Of a DNA stretch of 61,653 nucleotides, positions 49,923 through 58,258 are shown piece by piece; the first letter of the stretch is position 1; the number at the start of each line of letters is the position of its first letter. Origin of the DNA: an uncultured Acetatifactor sp. (GTDB lineage: Bacteria; Bacillota; Clostridia; Lachnospirales; Lachnospiraceae); contig CAJUFB010000019.1 in the NCBI GenBank assembly GCA_910585805.1, positions 1-61,653 of the forward strand. The letters run 5' to 3'. Under the pieces are notes generated by a model. That model was given only the letters and a program-made list of their open reading frames with translations, was not told where the DNA came from and searched no databases. A program made the position numbers and the translations under genes.

Positions 49923-51992
49923 ATGTGGGAGAGAAAGACGGAACAGGCGGATTATATTCTGAGATACTATCTGCCCTGCAGACCTGTGGCCGATGAGGAA
50001 ACCATTCGGAACCGTATGGAGGGACTGCTGAAATTCTGTGTCAGGTACGGGATTCCTGCTGTTATGCTGTATGTGGATCTGAATCCCTGCTGGTATTACC
50101 TTCCGGACACGCTGGAGCACACGATTTATTATGTGGATGTAGTGAAACGGCTGGCAGCGGGACTCAGGGAGCAGGGGATCTCCTGTCAGTTGAATTACCA
50201 GAATCTGTTCGGAGCAAGCGACGGCGGCGCCGATCTGCGGAATGTATACCAGTGGGAAATGTATGTGGATGAGAAGGGAATGGAATCCGGCGGAGTCGCC
50301 TGCATGGCAGGGGAGAGATTTCGTGAAACTGCGGGGAAAAAGCTGCGGATGTGGGCGGCTGTCAGACCGGATGTGATCTGGATCGACGACGACATGCGCT
50401 TTCACAATCACGGGACGGCATCCAAAGCCAGATGGCATGGAATGTATACAGGCAGAAAAACGGATTACGGATGCTTCTGCTCCAGACATATGGCCATGTA
50501 TAATGCACGGATGCATACCTCCTATACCCGGGAAGAGCTGGTGACGGAAATCCTGGAGGGCGAAGCCAGGGCAGACTGGATGGCCTTTACCGGCGCGTGT
50601 ATGACGGAAACAGCCCGTTGGGTCGAGCGCAATATTCATGAGGTTTCGCCTGAGACCAGGATCGCGATCATGACTTCCGCGCCGGATGTGCACAGCGTGG
50701 AGGGGCGCCATTGGGGAGATTTCCTGGAAAGTCTGACCGGAGGAAAGGATATGCCACTGCTCAGACCCTATTTCGGACCCTACAGTGAGTCGGTGCCGGG
50801 AGACTTTTTCGCGTCATATCTGATGTTTGAACAGCTCAAAGCAAATGTGGCCGGACAGTATCAAAAGGAATTTGCCTTCTGCCCGGAGATTGAGAATACA
50901 CGTTTTACCAGATGGTCTAAATCTCTGGCCGCCACAGGCTATCAGATCATGCTGGCGGCATTTCTGGGAAGCGCGGGAATTACCCTGAGCCTCTACGACC
51001 TGGAGGGCTGTGTGCTGGCCGAGGAGCCGGAATACGGGGAGCTGCTGGTGAAACACGCGCCCTTTGTCCGGGAGATGCGAAGCTGGGGACTCTGGGGCTG
51101 GCAAAGTGAGGGAATCGCCCTGGTGACGGCGCCGGAGAGGGCCGCAGGCCCCTGGAACAGGAAAAGGGTCAGGGAAATGGAGGAGTTGGCGCAGGGAAGG
51201 CTGTGGGACAAGGTGCTGATAAGCTGCGGCGTTGCCTGCAGGTATGTGACGCCGGAGTATTTGGAGGAAGCTGCCTGTGTGGCGCTGGATGCCTGTACGG
51301 CGGCGCTGTTAAAGGACGAGGAGATCCGGAGCATACTGGCAAAGGGCGCACTGCTGGACGCAGGGGCAGCCGGAATCCTGATACAGAGAGGCTTTGGAGC
51401 CTGTCTGGGGGCGGAGATCGGGGAGACCGTGGGATGTATCAGCGCCAGCGAGCTGTTGTGTACCATGAGGCATCAGGATAACAGCCCGGTGCGCGTGCCG
51501 TCCCGGATAGAGGGCGGCAAGTGGAACCGGCTTCATCTGAGAGGGGCGGAGGAGCTCAGCCGCCTGATGACGCCGGAGGGAAAAGAATATCCGGGATTTA
51601 CGGAATTTCAGAATTCTCTGGGGGGCAGGGTGGTTATCTACGCAGGCAACGGAGCGGTGGGCGGCGGATTTTATACCAACTACCGTGTAAAGCTTTTGAA
51701 GCAGATCTGCGGACGGCTTTCCGGAGGCGCCGATGTGACTGTGGATAATGCATCCTACATGCTTTTATGTGTAAAGAAAAAGAAGAGGCAGAAGGCTTTG
51801 TTTGTGGCGAACCTGACTGCGGACAGAGTGGAGCAGATAACCGTTCGCGTACCCGGAAAAGTGATATCAGCCAGTCTGACGGATGGAAGAGGCGGGAGCA
51901 GGGAACTGGTGACCGTAGGAAATGAGATTCGCTGCAGTGGTCTGAACCTGGGGCTTTATGATGCTGTGGCGCTGCGGCTGCGGTGTGAGTGA
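49923..51992 (+). CDS. Unassigned glycoside-hydrolase-like protein (TIM barrel)
   Basis: 689 residues, no signal peptide, not assignable to a family by eye. The N-terminal ~370 residues have the alternating strand/helix pattern of a TIM barrel: YGIPAVMLYVDLNPCWYYLP, QLNYQNLFGASDGG, RPDVIWIDDDMRFHNHG, ETRIAIMTSAPDVHSVEG, EFAFCPEIENTRFTRWSKS. The D-D-D at the IWIDDDMR strand end and the glutamates in FCPEIEN are candidate catalytic acids, as in clan GH-A enzymes (GH42-like). The middle part (about 400-510) resembles the beta-galactosidase trimerisation (glutaminase-like) domain, and the C-terminus is a beta domain (QKALFVANLTADRVEQITVR). The start has AAGGAG. It is a good candidate for an undescribed hydrolase family. 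Confidence 0.7.
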   Translation: MWERKTEQADYILRYYLPCRPVADEETIRNRMEGLLKFCVRYGIPAVMLYVDLNPCWYYLPDTLEHTIYYVDVVKRLAAGLREQGISCQLNYQNLFGASDGGADLRNVYQWEMYVDEKGMESGGVACMAGERFRETAGKKLRMWAAVRPDVIWIDDDMRFHNHGTASKARWHGMYTGRKTDYGCFCSRHMAMYNARMHTSYTREELVTEILEGEARADWMAFTGACMTETARWVERNIHEVSPETRIAIMTSAPDVHSVEGRHWGDFLESLTGGKDMPLLRPYFGPYSESVPGDFFASYLMFEQLKANVAGQYQKEFAFCPEIENTRFTRWSKSLAATGYQIMLAAFLGSAGITLSLYDLEGCVLAEEPEYGELLVKHAPFVREMRSWGLWGWQSEGIALVTAPERAAGPWNRKRVREMEELAQGRLWDKVLISCGVACRYVTPEYLEEAACVALDACTAALLKDEEIRSILAKGALLDAGAAGILIQRGFGACLGAEIGETVGCISASELLCTMRHQDNSPVRVPSRIEGGKWNRLHLRGAEELSRLMTPEGKEYPGFTEFQNSLGGRVVIYAGNGAVGGGFYTNYRVKLLKQICGRLSGGADVTVDNASYMLLCVKKKKRQKALFVANLTADRVEQITVRVPGKVISASLTDGRGGSRELVTVGNEIRCSGLNLGLYDAVALRLRCE

Positions 51993-52133
51993 CGGTACTG
52001 TGCCCTGGCACAGGACAGGAATGTACATTTCCGGGCAGAGCGCAGCAACGGACATGAGGAGGCGTAGTGCTGAAGCTTTTTGATGGGATCCCCTGGGAAA
52101 AATTGCCGTTTTCAACAAAAAACAAAAATAATA

Positions 52134-52162
52134 TTGACAGACATTAACGTTAATGATACAAT
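52134..52162 (+). promoter_or_regulatory. Promoter of the sugar importer unit, TTGACA-N17-TACAAT
   Basis: TTGACA (52134-52139), 17-base spacer, TACAAT (52157-52162), ~60 bases before the lipoprotein start. The LacI-type palindrome fills the spacer, so binding would block RNA polymerase directly. Confidence 0.8.
52142..52155. promoter_or_regulatory. LacI-type operator within promoter spacer
   Basis: CATTAACGTTAATG, a perfect 14-base palindrome centred on CG, between the -35 and -10 boxes. It is the same motif as the pair at 40820-40845. Confidence 0.8.
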
Positions 52163-52224
52163 AAACATCAGAACATGGAAACGAAGGCAACCTATAAACT
52201 GCATTAATGTATGGAGGAAGAAAA

Positions 52225-53904
52225 ATGAGAGAACGCGCAAAGAAACTTTTGAGTCTGTTTTCCGTTACCGCGCTGTGCGCCGGCATGCTTGTCGGCTGCG
52301 GGGAGGTAGATAACCAGCAGAGCAGCAGTTCTGATCCGGGGCAGGAAAGTACCGGCCAGCAGGAGAGCGGTTCAACGGAGAGCACGGAACAGGCAGACGC
52401 AGACGCGGATGCAGGACCGGAAGAATTTACTTATCCCATGGATCATGTGAAGCTGACGCTCAACTACTCTGCCGAGGAAAACGGATGGGGCAGTCTCAGC
52501 GCAGAGGAAGCGTTTTCAGATCCCGAAAAATATCTGATGGGAGGCATAGGTGTGCTTTCTCAGGGATCCGGAGCTTATATCGAGACCAACGGGATCACTG
52601 CCGACAGCCGCGGCGAGGAATTCATGTATATGCTGATTTCTCATGATTTGCCGGATATTATAGTGAACTGCTTTCATAAATCCTATAAGGGCGGTCCGGC
52701 AGCGGCTATTGATGAAGGCTATATTATCGATCTGAATGAACATCCCGAGTGGATGCCCAATTATCTGGCATATCTGGAGGAGAATCCGGATGTCAGAAGC
52801 CAGGTGACCACGGACGACGGAAGGATCTGGTGCTTTGCCAACATCGAAGACACCGAGTACGCGATGCAGGACAGAGGAATTGTGTTCCGCAAGGATATTC
52901 TGGACGAGCTGCAGATGGAGGTGCCGGTTACGATCGATGAGTTTGAAGAGGTGCTGAGGGCAGTAAAGGCAAAATATCCCGATATGATCCCGTTCTCTTC
53001 GGAAATGCGGTGGCTGTATCAGCAGGCAATGCTTTCCAGCATCAGCAATGCTTACCAGTGCGCTTACCCCTTCTATTGCGTGGATGGGGAGAATGTGCAG
53101 TTTGCCATGTACGATGATAATTTCAAGGCGTTTCTGCAGCGGATGAATCAGTGGTGGGAGGATGGCCTGATCGATCCCGATTTCCCCAGCGTGGGCAAGG
53201 GCGATGTCCGCGGCAAGCTGGCAAAGGGCGAACTGTTTGCTGCGCATCAGCAGGCAAGCAATTCCGCTACATCCGTGAACAGCTGTGAGATTGAGGGCGC
53301 GGAATTTATGGCGATTCCCGCGTTGAAGATGCAGGAGAGCGACACTGTGTACAACTATTTGCTCACAGGCATGAAGACCATCTATACTTTTAACTTCTCT
53401 GTTTCCGCGACCTCTCAAAATGTGGAAGCAGCCATGAGATTTTGTGATTTCTGTTTTTCGGAAGAGGGCCAGACCATATACAACTTCGGTTTGGAAGGTC
53501 TGAGCTATACAAGAGATGCTCAGGGCAATATCCAGCTTCTGCCCAAGGAGGAGCGCTATAAGGATGAGAAGGGAAATGGACTGGCAAAACGTACCTGCTG
53601 GGCAGGCGAAGTCATCGGCGAAGGAATGTATATGGATGATGTGGAGAGAGAGTTTGCGGACATCTACAATCACTTTGACGCATATGCAGGAGTTGACACT
53701 CCCATGAACGACGAAGAGTCCGCTGTTTACGGCAGCTACTTTGCGGATCTGGATACTTATTGCCAGGAGAAGATGATCGGGCTGGTGCTGGGAACGGAAA
53801 GCTTTGACAACTGGGAGACGATCCAGGCGACCTGCAGGGATACCTACCATGCGGACGAGGTGACGGCAGTTATCCAGTCGGCTTATACAAGAAACCTGAA
53901 ATAA
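52225..53904 (+). CDS. ABC sugar importer solute-binding lipoprotein (LplA-type)
   Basis: 559 residues from the ATG at 52225 (GGAGG upstream; a spaceless ATG at 52207 is less likely). Lipoprotein signal with lipobox L-V-G-C25, then a Ser/Gln/Glu-rich tether, then a large type I solute-binding fold (VKLTLNYSAEENGWGS, GIVFRKDILDELQMEVPVTI, NQWWEDGLIDPDF, FCDFCFSEEGQTIYNFGLEG). The length (~560) and order with two LplB/YtcP-type permeases match importers for complex oligosaccharides in Firmicutes. No ATPase gene is present, so it probably uses a shared MsmX-like ATPase. It is under the LacI-type operator. Confidence 0.93.
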   Translation: MRERAKKLLSLFSVTALCAGMLVGCGEVDNQQSSSSDPGQESTGQQESGSTESTEQADADADAGPEEFTYPMDHVKLTLNYSAEENGWGSLSAEEAFSDPEKYLMGGIGVLSQGSGAYIETNGITADSRGEEFMYMLISHDLPDIIVNCFHKSYKGGPAAAIDEGYIIDLNEHPEWMPNYLAYLEENPDVRSQVTTDDGRIWCFANIEDTEYAMQDRGIVFRKDILDELQMEVPVTIDEFEEVLRAVKAKYPDMIPFSSEMRWLYQQAMLSSISNAYQCAYPFYCVDGENVQFAMYDDNFKAFLQRMNQWWEDGLIDPDFPSVGKGDVRGKLAKGELFAAHQQASNSATSVNSCEIEGAEFMAIPALKMQESDTVYNYLLTGMKTIYTFNFSVSATSQNVEAAMRFCDFCFSEEGQTIYNFGLEGLSYTRDAQGNIQLLPKEERYKDEKGNGLAKRTCWAGEVIGEGMYMDDVEREFADIYNHFDAYAGVDTPMNDEESAVYGSYFADLDTYCQEKMIGLVLGTESFDNWETIQATCRDTYHADEVTAVIQSAYTRNLK

Positions 53905-53924
53905 GATAAAACGGATTCCGGTGA

Positions 53925-53953
53925 CAAAGGGAGGGAGCCTTTCCCTCTCTTTG
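53925..53953 (+). promoter_or_regulatory. Hairpin between binding-protein and permease genes
   Basis: CAAAGGGAGGGA (53925-53936) pairs with TCCCTCTCTTTG (53942-53953) with one G-T pair and a 5-base loop, followed by TTCATAAGG. Such stems commonly protect the binding-protein mRNA end or partly stop transcription, giving more binding protein than permease. Confidence 0.6.
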
Positions 53954-53989
53954 TTCATAAGGAAGTGCAGATATCTGAGGAGGTGGTTT

Positions 53990-54958
53990 ATGAGCAGATT
54001 TATGACGCGTTTGCGAGCGAATATAAATGATTCCAGGATAGAGCACAGAGCGAATACCATGCCCTGGAAGAAAGATCTGAAGAAGAACTGGGGGCTGTAT
54101 CTCTTTGTCCTGCCGGTTATCGCCTATTATCTTGTTTTCTGCTATTATCCCATGTATGGGGCTACGATCGCATTCAGAGATTACAATCCGGCGAAGGGGA
54201 TTCTGGGGAGTGAATGGGTAGGGCTGAAGCATTTTATCAGTTTTTTCAGCTATCCGGATGTAGGGAGACTGTTCCGCAATACCATGATCATGAGCGTGGT
54301 GGGATTGGTGGTGGGCAGAAGCGCCAGCATCGGACTGGCCCTGATGTTCCATGAGCTTCGGTACAAAAGATTGAAAAAGATAACGCAGACGATCTCCATT
54401 TTCCCGCATTTTATATCCATGGTGGTAACCTGTACGATCTGTATGCAGTTCTGCATGACGGACGGCCTGTTTAATATCATTCTTGGCTGGTTTGGCGTAG
54501 CGCCGAAGAATCTGCTGGGAATACCGGAAGCTTTCGTTCCGGTCCGCCAGATCATGCATCTCTGGAGAAGCGTGGGATGGGACTGTATCATCATGCTGGC
54601 GGCCATGTCCGGGGTGGATCAGCAGATTTACGAGGCGGCAAGACTGGACGGCTGCGGGCGGATCCAGCAGATGAGGCATATCACGCTGCCGGCGATCGCG
54701 CCTACCAGAGTGATCACGCTGATCATGGCAGTGGGAAGCCTGCTGAGTGTGGGCTGTGAAGATATCATACTTTTATATAATCCTGCGATTTATGAGACGG
54801 CGGATGTCATTTCCACCTATGTTTACAGGAAGGGGCTCGTAGAGTTCAGCTTCAGTTATTCTACGGCAGTGGGCCTGATCAACTCCATCCTGAATATTAT
54901 CCTGCTGCTGATCGCAAATAAGATTTCGAAGACGGTTACGGAAACCAGTCTGCTGTAG
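53990..54958 (+). CDS. ABC sugar importer permease, LplB-type
   Basis: 322 residues from the ATG at 53990, chosen for its GAGGAGG. Six membrane segments; the first follows LKKNWGLYLFVLPVIAYYL. The signature loop that contacts the ATPase is EAARLDGCGRIQQMRHITLP at about residue 213. FCYYPMYGATIAFRDYNPAKGI is typical of LplB, the first permease of complex-oligosaccharide importers. It pairs with the YtcP-type permease 11 bases downstream and the lipoprotein upstream. Confidence 0.94.
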   Translation: MSRFMTRLRANINDSRIEHRANTMPWKKDLKKNWGLYLFVLPVIAYYLVFCYYPMYGATIAFRDYNPAKGILGSEWVGLKHFISFFSYPDVGRLFRNTMIMSVVGLVVGRSASIGLALMFHELRYKRLKKITQTISIFPHFISMVVTCTICMQFCMTDGLFNIILGWFGVAPKNLLGIPEAFVPVRQIMHLWRSVGWDCIIMLAAMSGVDQQIYEAARLDGCGRIQQMRHITLPAIAPTRVITLIMAVGSLLSVGCEDIILLYNPAIYETADVISTYVYRKGLVEFSFSYSTAVGLINSILNIILLLIANKISKTVTETSLL

Positions 54959-54969
54959 GGAGGTGGAAG

Positions 54970-55878
54970 ATGAATATAGTCAGGAAATTGAAGAAAAACG
55001 CATTGGATATTGTGATCTCGGTGATACTGTTCTTTTTGTCCATCGCCATGCTGTATCCTATGATGTATGAACTTGCAGTCTCTCTGAGCACGCCGGAAAG
55101 CCTGGTGACGGCTCCAAGGATCATGTGGTTTACTCAGGAATTCTCCACACTGTCCTATGAATTGCTTTTCAGGGAGACAGATGTGCTTACCGGTTATAAG
55201 AACACGCTGATCATCATGGCTCTGGGGCTTGTGATCAATATGGTGCTGACCATGATCCTGGCTTATTTCCTGTCCAGAAAGAGCTATAAGGTGAAGATGA
55301 AAACGCCGGTTACGATCATGATCCTGATCACTATGTATTTCAGCGGAGGCATGATCCCACGATTTCTTCTGGTCAGGGATCTGGGACTTTTCAACAGCTA
55401 CTGGTCCGTCATACTGCCTGGCGCGGTCAGCACCTATAATGCCATTCTGCTCCGGTCCTTCTATCAGTCGATCCCGGACAGTCTGGAGGAGTCTGCGGAG
55501 CTGGACGGGGCGGGACATGCCACGATCCTGTTTAAGATCTATTTTCCGCTGTCAAAGCCGGCTATGGCGGTGGTGGCAATGTACTACGGTCTGGATCATT
55601 GGAACAGATGGTTCGAGCCTTCCCTGTATCTTTCGGACACCACAAAGCATCCGCTGGCGCTGATGCTGCGGAAACTGCTGATCAACACCCAGGCCGCGGG
55701 GGCGACTACCATGCTGAAGAGCAGCCAGGCCTATGTAAGCCACCTTCTGTATGATGAGATTAATACATCCATGAGCGCAGCGCTTGTGGTGGTGGCTACA
55801 GTGCCGTTTCTGCTGATATATCCGTTTTTACAGAAACATTTTCAGACAGGTATCATGATCGGCTCGCTGAAGGGCTGA
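54970..55878 (+). CDS. ABC sugar importer permease, YtcP-type
   Basis: 302 residues with six membrane segments. The start has GGGAGGTGG. Characteristic segments are YPMMYELAVSLSTPESLVTA, MYFSGGMIPRFLLVRDLGLF, the ATPase-contact loop EESAELDGAGHATILFKIYF, and the C-terminus YPFLQKHFQTGIMIGSLKG, which is nearly diagnostic for YtcP-like (CarB) permeases. It completes the importer with the two genes before it; the next gene is a cytoplasmic GH20 enzyme. Confidence 0.94.
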   Translation: MNIVRKLKKNALDIVISVILFFLSIAMLYPMMYELAVSLSTPESLVTAPRIMWFTQEFSTLSYELLFRETDVLTGYKNTLIIMALGLVINMVLTMILAYFLSRKSYKVKMKTPVTIMILITMYFSGGMIPRFLLVRDLGLFNSYWSVILPGAVSTYNAILLRSFYQSIPDSLEESAELDGAGHATILFKIYFPLSKPAMAVVAMYYGLDHWNRWFEPSLYLSDTTKHPLALMLRKLLINTQAAGATTMLKSSQAYVSHLLYDEINTSMSAALVVVATVPFLLIYPFLQKHFQTGIMIGSLKG

Positions 55879-55948
55879 CAGGGACAGGACGCCGTGAACA
55901 TCCGCAGACCAACGGCGGAGACGGCAGAAAGACGAGAGGAGGAAACAA

Positions 55949-57520
55949 ATGAGAGGAGTTATGCTGGATTGTTCCAGGAACGGGGTAATGAAGCCGGAGG
56001 CCATTGAGCGCTATGTCAGCCTCATGGCAAAGATGGGCTATGACACATTGATGCTTTACACGGAGGAGACTTATGAGGTGGATAACGAGCCCTGGTTCGG
56101 TTATATGAGGGGCAGATACACGAAAGCGGAGATGAAGGCGCTGGATGCGCTTTGCGCGGGCTACGGGGTGGAGCTGGTGCCCTGTATCCAGACGCTCGCC
56201 CATTTGAAGTGCATGTTCAGATGGGAAGGCTATGCGGATATCCGTGACTGTGACGATATCCTGCTGATTGATGAGGAGCGGACCTATCAGCTGATCGAGA
56301 GGATGTTTTCCACATTGCGGCAGTGCGTCTCCACCACGAAGATCCATATAGGAATGGACGAAGCGTACAGAGTGGGGATGGGGAAATATCTGGAGCTGCA
56401 TGGGTATGCGGATCGTTTTCAGCTGATCGTCAGGCATCTGAACAGAGTCTGTGAGCTGGCAGCCAGGTATGGATTCGAACCCATGATCTGGAGCGATATG
56501 TTCTGTAAGCTGGCGCTGAATACCACAGATTATTATCAGGGCGGCAGGATTGATCAGGAATGGGTGAAGGAGCATGTGCAGCTTCCGGAAAATGTGGCTT
56601 TTATTTATTGGGATTATTATACCACGGACAGAGAGCGCTATGCCAGGATGATAGAGGTAAACAAGGCTTTTGGAAGAAAAGTGATCTTCGCAGGCGGCGC
56701 CTGGACCTGGAAAGGATTCGGCCCGGACAATGAATTCAGTATGCGCGCAACGAAAGAAGCTTTGCTGGCCTGCAGAGATGAAGGCGTTGAGGACTGGTTC
56801 CTGACTTCCTGGGGAGACGACGGGGATGAGTGTTCCAAATTCGCGGTGCTTCCTGCGCTGCTGTATGCCGCGCAGATTGCCGAAGGCCAGGAGGATATGG
56901 ATGTTGTCAGGGAAAAATTCCGGGAGATTGTGGGTGCGGAGCTGGATACTTTTATGCTGTTGGATCAGCTGAATATCGGCGAAGGAAATACGGGAAGCTT
57001 CTGCAAGTATCTGCTCTATAATGACGTGTTTATGGGATTTGAAAATAAAAATATTGAAAAACGAAATAACGACCACTATGCGCAGCTGGCGGAGAAGATC
57101 CATAATGCTTCGGGGAAGGGAGAATACGGGTATCTGTTTGATGCCTGCGAAGCGCTCTGCAGGGTGCTTTCAGTGAAGAGCGAACTGGGCAGGAAGACCA
57201 GGCGCTGCTACCGGGAAGGGGATAAAGAGGCGCTGAAGAGGCTGGCGGCGGAAGAATATACCCGGGTGATCTCGGCGGTTAAGGAATTTCACAGGCTTTA
57301 TCAGCGTCTGTGGATGGAGGAGAAAAAACCCCATGGATTCGATGTGCAGGATATCCGCCTGGGCGGACTGATGCAGAGGCTGGAGAGCTGCAGGAACAGG
57401 ATTGAGGAATATCTGCGGGGAGAGACGGTTTCCATACCGGAGCTGGAGGAGGAAATCATGGAGTCCGGATATAAGCAACCATGGCGCCTTATTGCCACTT
57501 GTAATGTGATGTCGGACTGA
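55949..57520 (+). CDS. Cytoplasmic GH20-like beta-N-acetylhexosaminidase
   Basis: 523 residues, no signal peptide, start with GAGGAGG. The N-terminal ~330 residues are a TIM barrel matching the compact cytoplasmic GH20 group: MLDCSRNGVMKPEAIERYVS, MGYDTLMLYTEETYEVDN, VELVPCIQTLAHL, and the catalytic D137-E138 pair in HIGMDEAYRVG. Later motifs are MIWSDMFCKL, VAFIYWDYYTTD and the tryptophan-containing FAGGAWTWKGF. The C-terminal ~180 residues are helical. These enzymes release terminal beta-GlcNAc or GalNAc by substrate-assisted catalysis. It points to an amino sugar in the imported oligosaccharide. Confidence 0.88.
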   Translation: MRGVMLDCSRNGVMKPEAIERYVSLMAKMGYDTLMLYTEETYEVDNEPWFGYMRGRYTKAEMKALDALCAGYGVELVPCIQTLAHLKCMFRWEGYADIRDCDDILLIDEERTYQLIERMFSTLRQCVSTTKIHIGMDEAYRVGMGKYLELHGYADRFQLIVRHLNRVCELAARYGFEPMIWSDMFCKLALNTTDYYQGGRIDQEWVKEHVQLPENVAFIYWDYYTTDRERYARMIEVNKAFGRKVIFAGGAWTWKGFGPDNEFSMRATKEALLACRDEGVEDWFLTSWGDDGDECSKFAVLPALLYAAQIAEGQEDMDVVREKFREIVGAELDTFMLLDQLNIGEGNTGSFCKYLLYNDVFMGFENKNIEKRNNDHYAQLAEKIHNASGKGEYGYLFDACEALCRVLSVKSELGRKTRRCYREGDKEALKRLAAEEYTRVISAVKEFHRLYQRLWMEEKKPHGFDVQDIRLGGLMQRLESCRNRIEEYLRGETVSIPELEEEIMESGYKQPWRLIATCNVMSD

Positions 57521-57545
57521 CAGGGGCCAGGCGTTTCGGGGCTAT

Positions 57546-57575
57546 TTCATTGTAGCGGTTATTTTCCGACAATTC
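57546..57575 (+). repeat. Half copy of the dispersed palindromic repeat
   Basis: Right arm only, GTAGCGGTTATTTTCCGACAATTC (57551-57574), followed by TTTACAGATCAGGGA, a flank also seen after the copy ending at 17178. Confidence 0.6.
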
Positions 57576-57604
57576 TTTACAGATCAGGGAGGATGGTATA
57601 ACGG

Positions 57605-58222
57605 ATGAAGTATTTATTTCAGGGAGATTCCATCACGGACTGCGGGCGCGGCGACCATGGAGATCCATATGCGACAGGATGCGGTTATGTGCGCCTGCTG
57701 GAGGCAGAACTTACTGCCATGGGAGATTGTAAGGTAATGAACAGCGGAGTCACCGGGGACAGGGTGACAAACCTTCTGGCCAGATGGAAGCGGGATTGTC
57801 TGAATCTGGAGCCGGATGTGCTGACCATTCTCATCGGTGTCAACGATGTCTGGAATGAGATATGCCGTCACTATGGTGTACATGCGTCTCTTTTTGAGGA
57901 GGTGTACAGGATACTGCTTCGGGAGACCCGCGCCGCGCTGCCTGCGTGCCGGATCATTCTCATGGGAGCCTATGTGGTCCATGGGACGGTCACGGATCCG
58001 GAATGGGACACCTTTTACAGTCAGGTAAAGATACGCAGAGAGATCGCGTGCAGGCTGGCGGAGGAATACGGGCTGGAGTATGTTGATCTGCAGCAGGCAT
58101 TTGACGCGGCGCAGCAGGCATACCCGGCGGAGCATTGGTCGTGGGATGGCGTGCATCCTACCGCAGCCGGGCACTGGGTGATCGCCCGGGCATGGAAAAA
58201 CAGTGTAAAGCCTTTTGGATAA
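57605..58222 (+). CDS. SGNH/GDSL-type esterase (carbohydrate deacetylase-like)
   Basis: 205 residues, cytoplasmic. Block I FQGDSITDCGRG has the nucleophile Ser9; GVTGDRVTNLLARWKRD holds the block II glycine, LIGVNDVWNE is block III, and WDGVHPTAAGH supplies Asp181 and His184. The layout matches the short acetyl esterases that remove O-acetyl groups from pectic or other polysaccharides (rhamnogalacturonan/xylan acetylesterase type). In this locus it would deacetylate imported oligosaccharides so that the glycosidases can act. The start is preceded by CAGGGAGGATGG. Confidence 0.88.
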   Translation: MKYLFQGDSITDCGRGDHGDPYATGCGYVRLLEAELTAMGDCKVMNSGVTGDRVTNLLARWKRDCLNLEPDVLTILIGVNDVWNEICRHYGVHASLFEEVYRILLRETRAALPACRIILMGAYVVHGTVTDPEWDTFYSQVKIRREIACRLAEEYGLEYVDLQQAFDAAQQAYPAEHWSWDGVHPTAAGHWVIARAWKNSVKPFG

Positions 58223-58258
58223 GGAAGAAAAGACCGTGTAATGGGGGCGGAAACTTTT

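Noticed and set aside
49233..50711. 492-codon minus-strand frame across the GH28 and unassigned hydrolase genes
   Set aside because: It spans two real plus-strand genes and their spacer, and has no ribosome binding site or recognisable motif.
52516..54060. 514-codon minus-strand frame opposite the importer lipoprotein gene
   Set aside because: Shadow of a strongly supported lipoprotein gene; composition is atypical for a protein.
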